Assembly: GCA_035448825.1 (NCBI GenBank)
Contig: DAOTJS010000019.1
Coordinates: 1 to 42,061, forward strand
Direction: 5' to 3'
From: JAGNGI01 sp035448825
GTDB lineage: Bacteria; Fidelibacterota; UBA2242
Length of the DNA stretch: 42,061 bases
The notes beneath the pieces are model-generated. The model ran no database searches. It was not told the DNA's origin and saw only the letters and a program-made list of their open reading frames with translations. Position 1 is the first letter of the stretch, and each line of letters begins with the position of its first letter. The position numbers and the translations under genes were made by a program. Of the stretch, positions 25,646 through 33,373 are shown in pieces.

Positions 25646-26800
25646 CTAAAGGGTTACCTCAGAAGCAAATGTCAGTTCAACTTCGGCGCCAAGGCCCGAT
25701 GCGAGAATATCGGTCAAGACAGCTAGGGTTTCGGGACATACATGCCCGATCGCCACGGCGCAACCCGCGCGGCGGGCAATTTGAATTGCTTTTTTCAATT
25801 GCGCTTGAATTTCGCCTTTATCTCTAATATTATCAAGGAATACTGACCGGAGTGCAGTCGGCACCTGGCTCTGAATAGCGACTTCATAAGCGACACTCTT
25901 TGCCGAAGTCATACTATCAATAAAGTACAGTCCCTTGCGCTTCAGGCTATTGATCACGGTTTGCATCAATTCCGGATCACTTGTGAACAGTGAGCCCATA
26001 TGATTGTTCATCCCAACCGCTTCCGGTAATTCGGAATAGGCCAGGTCAATGCGGCGAGCAATCTCATTCGGATTCATACCGGTCAATAACATATATTCGT
26101 CTTCGCCCCGACTATTCGAAATGTTCTCCGGCTCCATCGGCATATGAATTATTACTTCCTTACCAGCCAGCTTGGCGTTTCGAGCTACCCATTTAGAATA
26201 AGGATGACCGGGAATGACAGAAACAGTCAACTTAGTCGGTAACCTTAAGAAATTATTCACTATTTCTTGATCAGTGTAGCCGAAATCGTCAATAATAATC
26301 GCCAATTTTGGTTTAGCTTCCGAGACAGGGGGCTTTGTCCCAAAGAATCGCTCTGTTTTGATAAATGCCAGAGTTCCGATCGGGATATTTTGAAAGTCAA
26401 CGAAAAGTGTAAAACCAGTGTCCTCGACGAGATTATCCATTTTTTTGACTGTAAAATCGTGTTTATTGAGATAATCACTAACTTGTTTTGCAAGCAGTTC
26501 ACGATCACTACCGGCTGACATTTCATAGACGAGCGACACTCGATCCGACGTAACGGAAGAGCTTTTGATTTCCCGATAACCTCGTTCCTGCAGATAGGGA
26601 CGGGCAACTTCCGCCAGCCGATTCTTACCATCATTAAAAAGGAGATTTCGAGAAGGCGCGGTCTTCGGTAAAAAATAGATGAGCAAAATCATCTGCATAC
26701 CGATGACAGCCGAAAACAGCGCGCTCAGTCTCTTTTCCTCCTGATGACGTTTTTCGACTATTTTCGCTGGTTTTCTTAAATAATTGCTTGTCTTGGTCAT
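25646..26800 (-). CDS. Divergent polysaccharide deacetylase, YibQ family (DUF610)
   Basis: 384 residues. A membrane helix at about 25-45 anchors it with the rest outside. Residues ~60-155 form a linker domain without clear relatives. The C-terminal NodB-like barrel begins at IIIDDFGYTDQE and includes IHMPMEP, MNNHMGSLFTSD, IDSMTSAKSVAYE and IGHVCPETL, the YibQ signature set. YibQ-type proteins are envelope proteins often encoded near peptidoglycan hydrolase regulators such as EnvC; here no such neighbour is present. First gene of the minus-strand operon with the PdxJ-like and asparaginase genes. Confidence 0.9.
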   Translation of the reverse strand: MTKTSNYLRKPAKIVEKRHQEEKRLSALFSAVIGMQMILLIYFLPKTAPSRNLLFNDGKNRLAEVARPYLQERGYREIKSSSVTSDRVSLVYEMSAGSDRELLAKQVSDYLNKHDFTVKKMDNLVEDTGFTLFVDFQNIPIGTLAFIKTERFFGTKPPVSEAKPKLAIIIDDFGYTDQEIVNNFLRLPTKLTVSVIPGHPYSKWVARNAKLAGKEVIIHMPMEPENISNSRGEDEYMLLTGMNPNEIARRIDLAYSELPEAVGMNNHMGSLFTSDPELMQTVINSLKRKGLYFIDSMTSAKSVAYEVAIQSQVPTALRSVFLDNIRDKGEIQAQLKKAIQIARRAGCAVAIGHVCPETLAVLTDILASGLGAEVELTFASEVTL

Positions 26801-26909
26801 TGTATTTTAATTGCGCAAAACTACAAAATTTCGACTGATTCTCAAAATTACACTACTGGAAAAATTATACATTTCCAATAGAAAGTGACAATCAAAACCA
26901 TCAAGGTCT

Positions 26910-28271
26910 TCAAATCGGTTCCTCGAGACTTTTCCGATAGGTTGATTTTTCATATTTCCCTAGCAGGAAAGCAAACAGCAATCCGCAAAATCCAAGGATC
27001 GAGAAAATCCACATACCCAGATTGTAGCCACTCGGATTATCGGCACTGGCACCAGCGAAATCATTAGCCAAGCCGATGATAATATTGAAACTGAACAGGC
27101 CGATATTCTGAATCATTGTCATCAGACCATAAGCGGTACCCAGCCGGCTATTATCAACGATTAGGGCTACCGTTGGCCACATCACGGCCGGAACCAGCGA
27201 AAAGGCAATTCCCATCATTGCCATTGGAATTATCAAATAAGCCGGAATGCTTGAATTTATGCCGAAGAAACTAAGTTTTAAATTTATGACACCATGAATT
27301 CCCAGAGGAGTCGCCAGGTCTATATGGTAAGCCATTATCAGGTAAACGGGAATGATCAAAAGCGAACCCAGCGCCATTAGCCCGGCTTTGCGACGAGTGC
27401 GGTCTGCTATCAATCCGAACAACGGTGTAAAAATCATCGCGGCTAAAGTCAGCATGCTGGATAAATTGCCACCGACCTCGCGAGTGGTGCCATGCGCTTC
27501 TTGAAAATATTTAATAGCAAAAGTCTGGAAAGGAAACATCGCCGAGTAAAACGTTACACATAAAGCAGTTATGTACCAGAAACCGGCTCCGAATCGAAAA
27601 ATCTCGCGCAATTCGATTTTTTCCTGCTTACTTTCCTGAGGTAGGACAAACCGGCGGGATGCCAACAAATCCAACAAACAATAAATGCCGATAAAAACCA
27701 ATGCCACGATCCCGGCAACCGCCGTCACTAGAAGTGGTTTCTGCCAGCTGGAATAAAGACTGCGGCCCCAAGTTGGCGAATTGAGTGCCAGAAACGAACC
27801 CAAACGGGCAAAGGTCAGATTCAGCCCAAAAGCAAATGACAATTCCTTACCTTTGAACCAGCGGGCTAGAATCGTGGTAATGGCCACAATCATTGATTCA
27901 GCGCCTAAGCCGAAAATCAATCGCCCAGTCGCCATTAATAGTAAATTGCCGCGCAATACAGTAATAACTGCACCCAGCATAACCAAGATTGTGAAAATCA
28001 GCACCGATTTACGAGTTCCGATCCGATCAATAATCAATCCACCAATTAAAACCATGATAATGTTAGGAAAGCTATAAATAGCATTTAGCAGGCCGATATT
28101 GGCATCGCTATAACCCAGCTGAGCCTTTAGCAGATCAGCCAGCGGGCTAATACTGTCATAGATATAATAATTCCCAAACATTGCCATACTGATAAAAAAG
28201 AAAACTACCCAACGATACCAGGCGCTAGGCGGTTTCAGTTCAGAATTAGCGACCGTTTTCTCCATCTTCAA
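26910..28271 (-). CDS. Major facilitator superfamily transporter
   Basis: 453 residues with about 12 membrane helices. Loop 2-3 carries GGLIIDRIGTRKS, the MFS motif A, and the matching half-repeat GLIADRTRRKAG lies between helices 8 and 9. The helix 4 region ARWFKGKELSFAFGLNLTFARLGSF resembles organic-anion/NNP-type transporters. The substrate cannot be read from the sequence. It stands alone; the divergent ferredoxin gene starts 158 bases away. Confidence 0.9.
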   Translation of the reverse strand: MKMEKTVANSELKPPSAWYRWVVFFFISMAMFGNYYIYDSISPLADLLKAQLGYSDANIGLLNAIYSFPNIIMVLIGGLIIDRIGTRKSVLIFTILVMLGAVITVLRGNLLLMATGRLIFGLGAESMIVAITTILARWFKGKELSFAFGLNLTFARLGSFLALNSPTWGRSLYSSWQKPLLVTAVAGIVALVFIGIYCLLDLLASRRFVLPQESKQEKIELREIFRFGAGFWYITALCVTFYSAMFPFQTFAIKYFQEAHGTTREVGGNLSSMLTLAAMIFTPLFGLIADRTRRKAGLMALGSLLIIPVYLIMAYHIDLATPLGIHGVINLKLSFFGINSSIPAYLIIPMAMMGIAFSLVPAVMWPTVALIVDNSRLGTAYGLMTMIQNIGLFSFNIIIGLANDFAGASADNPSGYNLGMWIFSILGFCGLLFAFLLGKYEKSTYRKSLEEPI

Positions 28272-28429
28272 CCCTTACCAAAAATTCAAACACCATCACA
28301 ATATTTAAACGGCAGTTAATCTAAGCATACCCTTTTTTAATACAAAGAAATCTGTCGGGATATTGTCCGAATTGCCGGCTTTACTTAAATTCCGTCTGAT
28401 TTCTGAAATAATAACGAGGAGTTTTAATA

Positions 28430-28597
28430 ATGGCTTATGTAATTAACGAAGATTGCACTGCCTGTGGTACTTGCATTGACGAATGCCCGGTCGAAGCAAT
28501 TAGTGAGGGTGATATTTATAAAATAGATCCCGATTTGTGCAACGACTGTGGGGCTTGCGCCGAGGTTTGCCCTTCTGAAGCAATTCATCCAGAATAA
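28430..28597 (+). CDS. Small 2[4Fe-4S] ferredoxin (55 aa)
   Basis: A 55-residue clostridial-type ferredoxin. Two CxxCxxCxxxC clusters: C9, C12, C15, C19 followed by PVEAI, and C37, C40, C43, C47 followed by PSEAI. The internal symmetry is complete, so both clusters should form. GAGGAG (28416-28421) lies 8 bases before the ATG. It acts as a one-electron carrier in the cytoplasm; no oxidoreductase partner gene is adjacent. A hairpin GTCTTACCGG/CCGG-AT-TAAGAC follows the stop (28600-28632) but has no T-tail. Confidence 0.96.
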   Translation: MAYVINEDCTACGTCIDECPVEAISEGDIYKIDPDLCNDCGACAEVCPSEAIHPE

Positions 28598-28801
28598 ATG
28601 TCTTACCGGTGTGGTTTGGGCCGGATTAAGACTACTTGAATGCGAACGTTACGGTTATCTTATTTAATTTTGGGCAGTATTCCGGCGAGAGATTTTTTCA
28701 CTGATAGCTGAGTCAGCCTACCTACGAAATATTACTGATACTTGTTAAACAACAAGCAGGTAAAAAACAAATCACTATCACCCCAACTTATTTTTTTATA
28801 A

Positions 28802-29590
28802 ATGCAATCTGCGCCTATTTCACTGTTTGAAAAAATTCCCGAGATAACTCAAGCACTTACCAGTGGCCGGTCTCTGGTCTTGGTATTTAATCTCGAATGC
28901 CTCACGAGTTCCCGTCGCTGGCAGGCTGGCTCAGATCTCACCGGTATCCAGCGTCATATTCATTGGATTGCCGATTTGCCGGATATTATAACCGTAATTT
29001 TAAGCGATGGTCCGCTTAATGAACTCGAAACCCTCTTTGATAACCACAAGATAATTCTGGCTCCGAATAACGGCACCGAAATCTATGCGGCGGATTTTTC
29101 CTGGAATCTACCTGATCTTAATCAAATCCGCCAGGAATTGACCGATATTTATTCGGATGTTCGAGAATCTTTGGGTGCTAAACTCCAGCCGGAATACCTA
29201 GGTTTTTCGCAAAGTGAACTCTGGTTGAAAGTTTCGCCAGGCGCTGAGACAGTTCGAGAATCTCTGATTGAACAGTTCAAACTGCAGAAGCCGGCGCATC
29301 TACGGCTCACCATCCAAAACAATCAAACTACTATTATTCCCCTTATACAATGGGATCGTGGTCAAGCCGTCCAGAGGATAATGGACCTTGTTCCCCATCC
29401 GACTAATCAAGCGCCTCTTGTTATCTATTTTGGAGTGGAAGAGAATGACGAAGCGGCTTTTCGCTATGTCAATCAAGTCGGTTTATCGGTAATTATTCAC
29501 AGTCGTGTCCCCCGCTCTACCGAAGCTCGCTATTTTCTGCGGAACACCGCTGAACTAAGTAAATTCTTATTCTGGGTTCATTCCCGCTAG
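28802..29590 (+). CDS. Trehalose-phosphatase (OtsB)-fold protein lacking HAD catalytic residues
   Basis: 262 residues, OtsB length. Order and wording follow trehalose-6-phosphate phosphatase: motif I region LVLVFNLECL (normally LxxDYDGTL), TGIQRHIHWIADLP, APNNGTEIY (normally HGAE), an RGQAV in place of the KGxAL motif, YFGVEENDEAAF (normally YxGDDxTDExAF) and the tail ARYFLRNTAELSKFL. The nucleophile Asp is Asn30, the acid Asp is Glu32, and the metal-binding GDD is GVE (211-213). A working phosphatase is unlikely; it may bind a sugar phosphate or regulate. No trehalose synthase gene is nearby. It ends 11 bases before a shared terminator facing the L27 gene. Confidence 0.78.
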   Translation: MQSAPISLFEKIPEITQALTSGRSLVLVFNLECLTSSRRWQAGSDLTGIQRHIHWIADLPDIITVILSDGPLNELETLFDNHKIILAPNNGTEIYAADFSWNLPDLNQIRQELTDIYSDVRESLGAKLQPEYLGFSQSELWLKVSPGAETVRESLIEQFKLQKPAHLRLTIQNNQTTIIPLIQWDRGQAVQRIMDLVPHPTNQAPLVIYFGVEENDEAAFRYVNQVGLSVIIHSRVPRSTEARYFLRNTAELSKFLFWVHSR

Positions 29591-29600
29591 TTTTGGTATA

Positions 29601-29631
29601 GAAAATAAAAATCCTCCACTCGGGAGGATTT
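29601..29631 (-). terminator. Intrinsic terminator of the L21-L27 operon
   Basis: Perfect 9-bp stem AAATCCTCC (29609-29617) with GGAGGATTT (29623-29631), loop of 5 bases. On minus the stem is followed by TTTTATTTTC, a good T-tail. On plus it also sits after the OtsB-like gene but with only a short T run, so it may work weakly both ways. Confidence 0.85.
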
Positions 29632-29654
29632 AGGGACATATTACGATTTTATGC

Positions 29655-29906
29655 TCAGACTAAAACACTGACGATTTTCTGATCGCGTCCTTTGCGAGAA
29701 AATTTCACTTTGCCATCTATTAGAGCGAAAAGAGTATTGTCACGCCCGATTCCAACATTCTCGCCCGGATGAATTTTTGTGCCGTGTTGACGGACAATGA
29801 TTGTGCCTGCTAAAACCTGTTCGCCGCCAAAACGCTTGACACCTAGCCTTTGACCGCGACTGTCTCGTCCGTTGCGTGAACTCCCGACACCTTTTTTATG
29901 AGCCAT
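29655..29906 (-). CDS. rpmA: 50S ribosomal protein L27
   Basis: 83 residues starting MAHKKGVGSSRNGRDS, with RLGVKRFGGE, the AGTIIVRQHG block, PGENVGIGRD and FALIDGKVKF typical of L27. The N-terminal tail lacks a cleavable extension as found in Firmicutes. AAGGAG, 8 bases before the ATG, overlaps the last codons of the L21 gene, coupling the two. Confidence 0.98.
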   Translation of the reverse strand: MAHKKGVGSSRNGRDSRGQRLGVKRFGGEQVLAGTIIVRQHGTKIHPGENVGIGRDNTLFALIDGKVKFSRKGRDQKIVSVLV

Positions 29907-29911
29907 TTTAA

Positions 29912-30325
29912 TTACTCCTTTTTCTCTTGTTCGGCAGGTTCAGCCGGTTCAGTTACGGTTTTGGCTTTCGCCCGACTTTTTTTAACTGGCGCAGCTTCCG
30001 CCGGTTTGGCAAATTCGCTTACTTGCAGGACGGTATATGGTTGGCGATGACCCTTTTTTACGCGATAACCCTTGCGTCTTTTCTTCTTAAAAACTACTAC
30101 TTTGCTGGTACGTTTATGTTCGAGAACAGTGGTTTCGATGGCAACATCCTCGAGGTAAGGTTTGCCAACTTTTATTTCATTGCCGGTATGTAAAAATAAA
30201 ACTTTATTCGCCAGAAATTTGTCGCCGACAGCTAATTCTATTTTAGGAACGGCGATATTTTTCCCCGGCTCCAGAATCACCTGATCACCGGCGATTTCCG
30301 CAATTGCATAATTTTGACTATTCAT
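29912..30325 (-). CDS. rplU: 50S ribosomal protein L21 with a charged C-terminal extension
   Basis: 137 residues from the ATG at 30325 (GAGAG 4 bases upstream); an in-frame TTG at 30349 would add eight residues but has no ribosome-binding site. The L21 core runs to about residue 105: YAIAEIAGDQ, VGDKFLANKVLF, GKPYLEDVAIETTVLEHKR, FKKKRRKGYRVKKGHRQPYT. After it comes a ~33-residue low-complexity tail rich in Lys, Ala, Pro and Glu, absent from the ~103-residue E. coli protein. First gene of the L21-L27 operon. Confidence 0.97.
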   Translation of the reverse strand: MNSQNYAIAEIAGDQVILEPGKNIAVPKIELAVGDKFLANKVLFLHTGNEIKVGKPYLEDVAIETTVLEHKRTSKVVVFKKKRRKGYRVKKGHRQPYTVLQVSEFAKPAEAAPVKKSRAKAKTVTEPAEPAEQEKKE

Positions 30326-30361
30326 AATTCTCTCGTTGATTACTATCAAAAAAGGCGGGCA

Positions 30362-30390
30362 AATTTAGACATAAGAACTGAATAATGCAA
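30362..30390 (-). promoter_or_regulatory. Candidate promoter of the L21-L27 operon
   Basis: On minus: TTGCAT (30390-30385), 17 bases, TAAATT (30367-30362). Spacing is ideal though both boxes are imperfect. It would give a leader of about 30 bases before the L21 start. Confidence 0.4.
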
Positions 30391-30574
30391 GACACTGGCC
30401 GGTTATTTTTATCTGATATAGGATAAAATATCTATCGTTATTGACTGCTTTTTTATTCATTAATGCGTCTGTGTTGAGTATTCGTTTAGTCGCTGGTAAT
30501 TGGGAAAAATCGCCATTCGATGAATTAAGCGAATCACTCTTCATCAGGCTAAGAGTGACAGACTTCGTCACGCT

Positions 30575-30618
30575 GAGTTCATCGAAGCGTGAGTTCATCG
30601 AAGCGTGAGTTCATCGAG
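30575..30618. repeat. 16-bp tandem repeat, 2.75 copies
   Basis: GAGTTCATCGAAGCGT at 30575-30590 and 30591-30606, with a partial third copy to 30618. Each unit contains TTCATCGAA, a near-palindrome. Preceded by CTTCGTCACGCT. It resembles the interspersed TTCGA-type palindromes common in intergenic DNA of many environmental bacteria. Confidence 0.8.
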
Positions 30619-30625
30619 ACTTGAC

Positions 30626-30742
30626 TTAGGACTGCGCTAAAAAATAGCATGAACCAATCTTAATACTTTTCCAGCAGGTTTGTGAGTCAAGTCGGTCGCT
30701 ACGAAATTGCCCAGGGCGGGATAGGTTGAAACGGTTTCTCAT
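30626..30742 (-). CDS. Doubtful 38-codon open frame with a strong ribosome-binding site
   Basis: The frame begins at an ATG (30742) preceded by TTGGAGGTAATA, a near-ideal Shine-Dalgarno spacing, and ends at TAA (30626). The product (starts MRNRFNLSRPGQFRSD, ends CYFLAQS) matches nothing I know. It begins about 20 bases after the palindromic element at 30763-30809. It may be the remnant 5' end of a lost gene; the good ribosome-binding site is the only support. Confidence 0.25.
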   Translation of the reverse strand: MRNRFNLSRPGQFRSDRLDSQTCWKSIKIGSCYFLAQS

Positions 30743-30762
30743 TATTACCTCCAATAACATAT

Positions 30763-30809
30763 CCCACGAATGCTCCGAAGGAGTCCCGCAGCGGCAGGAA
30801 ATTCGTGGG
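30763..30809. repeat. Nested palindromic element: 27-bp double hairpin inside a 9-bp inverted repeat
   Basis: Outer arms CCCACGAAT (30763-30771) and ATTCGTGGG (30801-30809) are perfect complements. Between them sits a 27-bp element (30773-30799) starting CTCCGAAGGAG and continuing TCCCGCAGCGGCAGGA, closely related to the 26-bp element at 41853-41878. Both inner parts can fold as separate hairpins. Confidence 0.75.
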
Positions 30810-30900
30810 CTATTCTAAACCGGTATCCGATAACCTATTAGCTATAATCTCAGCCTCAACCTGTTCTTGCCCTCGCGCTTAATTCAGGTCGTCTGACGCC

Positions 30901-30934
30901 GGCTGAAGTCAAGGGCGTTTAGCGCCTTGGAGCC
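30901..30934. repeat. Hairpin after the radical SAM gene
   Basis: GGCT ... CAAGGGCG, loop TTTA, GCGCCTTG ... AGCC. It begins 22 bases beyond the minus-strand stop at 30956. No T-tail follows, so it is a repeat-type hairpin or at best a transcript-stabilising structure. Confidence 0.5.
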
Positions 30935-30955
30935 TTCGTGGTTAAATGGCTTTGC

Positions 30956-32224
30956 TTACTTCAAAGAGGGATTGAAATAGCCGTGGCGTAAACGGGGAAA
31001 TTTGGCTTTATAGTATTCGATTAATTGCCGAATACCGATGCCATCTTCCTCCGGCGGATTAAGTTCCTCCCAATACCATTCCGGGTCAATGTTCAAGTTG
31101 CGCCATTGAATCAAATCTATCTCATAATCAGACAGTATTTTTTCAAAAGCTTCGATTTCCGACGGCTGGTCACTAAAACCAGGAAAAGTAAAATAATTGA
31201 TCGAGACAAAGCGATTAGCGTTTTTCATTACGCGAATTGATTCCAGCACGTTATCGAAAGTATAATTCCTGGGACGAAAATAGCGAGTATAGAATTCTGG
31301 CCGAGCTGAATTCAGCGAAACCCGCAATGAATCCAGACCGGCTTCAATTAATTTTTTAATAACATCGGGGCGACTGGCATTGCTATTGAGATTGATAGTG
31401 CCTCTGGCAGTCTTTTGACGAATGCCTTCGATAGCCCGGTATAGCAATTGTGGATTCATTAGCGGTTCGCCCTCGCAACCTTGTCCAAAGCTGGCCACCG
31501 GTTCGGGTGCAGTCTCAAGATGCGGCACGGCAGTTTCGATGATTTCCTCCGCAGTTGGAGTAAAAGTGAGGCGATGCTGAGCACTGCAAACGTCGGAATT
31601 CTGTTGTAGGGAGAGACATCCCAGGCAAGCTGAATTGCAGGTGCGCGCCGTTGGTAGCGGCATTTCCCAGCGATGCAATAAGTAATTCAAAGCCGCTGGA
31701 CAGCCGTAAGTTAGAGCACAATTATTAACCAGATGCGCCACTAATCGGTTATGAGGATAACGTTTTAACTGAAGTTGAGCGGATTTAGAAATTTCGGCGC
31801 GATTGAAATTTGGCGGATCCTGGCGGATGTCCGGGTCAATGCGCACCGCCGGGACATAAAAACGTCCGTCAAACCAGCCAACGGCCGAATAAGCAAAAAG
31901 TGGGAGGCGCCGGGCACGTGGCATTTTTTCCCAGGCGGCGTGATAGAAAATAGTATAAGCCGGAGCCACGAAAGCCGCAACCGCCAGTAATTTTTGATCG
32001 TCGTTTTCAGTCAGCGTTACCACTGCGCCGCTCTGGCGGTCTTTGCCAACCGGCAGACGACTGGGCAATTCCATTAATTGACTGCCTTCCAGGAGTAGTA
32101 TCCATTCATCGGATGGAATTTCGACGACGTTTTCGCCGGAGATACCCAGCGCTTGATATTGCTTGAGTTCGAAAACTCGTCCTCGACCGTCGGATACTAC
32201 CAGTGAAGGAGAAATTTCAGGCAA
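30956..32224 (-). CDS. Radical SAM protein with a ~190-residue N-terminal domain
   Basis: 422 residues. The cluster motif CNSACLGC gives C196, C200 and C203 (CxxxCxxC), followed by SFGQGCEGEPLMNP (glycine motif), a TINLNSNASRPDVIKKLIEAGLDSLRVSLNSA strand-helix pattern and a C-terminal part typical of radical SAM barrels. The N-terminal ~190 residues (VVSDGRGRVFELKQYQALG onward) are not a domain I recognise; they include CALTYGCPAA with two cysteines. No twitch or SPASM cysteine cluster is evident at the C-terminus. It lies 55 bases after a Gfo/Idh/MocA gene in a three-gene minus-strand unit. The substrate is unknown. Confidence 0.85.
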   Translation of the reverse strand: MPEISPSLVVSDGRGRVFELKQYQALGISGENVVEIPSDEWILLLEGSQLMELPSRLPVGKDRQSGAVVTLTENDDQKLLAVAAFVAPAYTIFYHAAWEKMPRARRLPLFAYSAVGWFDGRFYVPAVRIDPDIRQDPPNFNRAEISKSAQLQLKRYPHNRLVAHLVNNCALTYGCPAALNYLLHRWEMPLPTARTCNSACLGCLSLQQNSDVCSAQHRLTFTPTAEEIIETAVPHLETAPEPVASFGQGCEGEPLMNPQLLYRAIEGIRQKTARGTINLNSNASRPDVIKKLIEAGLDSLRVSLNSARPEFYTRYFRPRNYTFDNVLESIRVMKNANRFVSINYFTFPGFSDQPSEIEAFEKILSDYEIDLIQWRNLNIDPEWYWEELNPPEEDGIGIRQLIEYYKAKFPRLRHGYFNPSLK

Positions 32225-32279
32225 TTACTTAACCACTATTAATTTATTAGGCAAAGACTTAATTCCGGCAACTGGCGAC

Positions 32280-33371
32280 TTACCGAGAATGATCAATGTT
32301 TATTCGATTTCCCGTACGATCGGATTCAATTGCGGCTTCTATAACCTGCTGGACTTTATATCCATCGAAAAAATTGGGACTGGCCGGGCGATTTTCCAAT
32401 ATGGCATCAATGAACAAACGACAACCTACCGCTTGCCGGGTAAAAATTCCAAAAGGTTCCGTCGGACTAACCTCACCCCAATATGAGGCCGGTACCTCTA
32501 ATTTCCGGAATTTTTTGTCAGGATTATGCGCGCCGAAAATGCTTGCCGCTGGATTGCTACCCGCACTCGGGAAATTAATTTCAAGGCTACCATTGGAGCC
32601 ATATAATTTGACATAAATTTGCATATCGCGATCCGCCAGATAAGTCATAAAACTGGTATTAATTACTCCCTGCGCACCATTACAAAATTTGAGCAATAAA
32701 ACCGCCGAATCATTAGCAGGAACTATAGGTTCGCCGTCTGGACCCAACCGTTTAGCGAAGGAAGCCAGTTGCGCATCAACCTGCGCAATTTCACCGACCA
32801 GCCAGCGCGCCAAGTAGATCAAATGTGATCCCAGATCACCGAGAACGCCATTGGAACGCTGAGAATCCAGTCGCCATTGATATTCCGGTTGGCGGCCGTG
32901 ACCAACTAGAAAGCTTAATTCTACCTGGTAACATTGCCCAATATATCCCTGGCTAATCAAATCGCGCACATATTGAAAAAACGGTATCCAGCGGTAGGTA
33001 AACAAAACCATATTTTGGACGTGCGCCGCTTCCGCTTTACGCCACATTTCATAGGCCTGTTGCTCCCTCAGTGCCAGCGGTTTGTCACACAGAACCTTCA
33101 AACCGGCCTCGAGACTGCGCATGGCAATATCATAGTGCAAATCGTCGGGAGTACCGATTATTATAGCCTCCAGACCACCTTGCTCGATCATTGCCCGGTA
33201 ATCGGTGTAAATTTTTGCAATGTCGTATTTCTCCGCCATTTCAGCCGCGCGCTGGCGATTCCGGCCACAAATGGCAACAATTTCCGCCTGCGGATGGCTT
33301 TTCAAAGCCGGTAGGTACATCCCATCTGCCCACCAGCTGGTGCCAACTACTCCAACTTTGACTTTATCCAT
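32280..33371 (-). CDS. Gfo/Idh/MocA family oxidoreductase
   Basis: 363 residues. N-terminal Rossmann start VGVVGTSWWADGMYLPAL, in which the usual GxGxxG is altered to GTSWWA, then AIIIGTPDDLHYDIA, CDKPLAL (the EKP motif as DKP) and YRWIPFF; the C-terminal alpha/beta domain starts with GYIGQCYQVELSF and GDLGSHLI. Such enzymes oxidise or reduce sugar or cyclitol hydroxyls with NAD(P). It starts 2 bases after the acyltransferase-like gene stop, so the two are coupled. It is only distantly similar to the GnnA-like protein at 1000-1992. Confidence 0.9.
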   Translation of the reverse strand: MDKVKVGVVGTSWWADGMYLPALKSHPQAEIVAICGRNRQRAAEMAEKYDIAKIYTDYRAMIEQGGLEAIIIGTPDDLHYDIAMRSLEAGLKVLCDKPLALREQQAYEMWRKAEAAHVQNMVLFTYRWIPFFQYVRDLISQGYIGQCYQVELSFLVGHGRQPEYQWRLDSQRSNGVLGDLGSHLIYLARWLVGEIAQVDAQLASFAKRLGPDGEPIVPANDSAVLLLKFCNGAQGVINTSFMTYLADRDMQIYVKLYGSNGSLEINFPSAGSNPAASIFGAHNPDKKFRKLEVPASYWGEVSPTEPFGIFTRQAVGCRLFIDAILENRPASPNFFDGYKVQQVIEAAIESDRTGNRINIDHSR

Positions 33372-33373
33372 AA

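Larger units (their letters stand above)
30391..30955. other. Repeat-rich intergenic region
   Basis: About 565 bases with no convincing gene. From left to right: decayed pieces of a TTCGATGAA/TTCATCGAA palindromic repeat (from 30514), a 16-bp tandem repeat (30575-30618), a doubtful 38-codon frame (30626-30742, minus), a nested palindromic element (30763-30809) and a hairpin (30901-30934). The minus frame 30365-30598 is an artefact of the repeats. The region reads like a landing site for short intergenic elements between two minus-strand operons. Confidence 0.6.

Noticed and set aside
28600..28632. Hairpin after ferredoxin as a terminator
   Set aside because: Stem has a two-base bulge and no T run follows; termination is not supported.
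30365..30598. 77-codon minus-strand frame upstream of L21
   Set aside because: It is formed largely by the TTCATCGAA repeats and overlaps the likely L21 promoter.
30575..30618. Possible CRISPR-like array
   Set aside because: The 16-bp units are directly adjacent without spacers and no cas gene is present.
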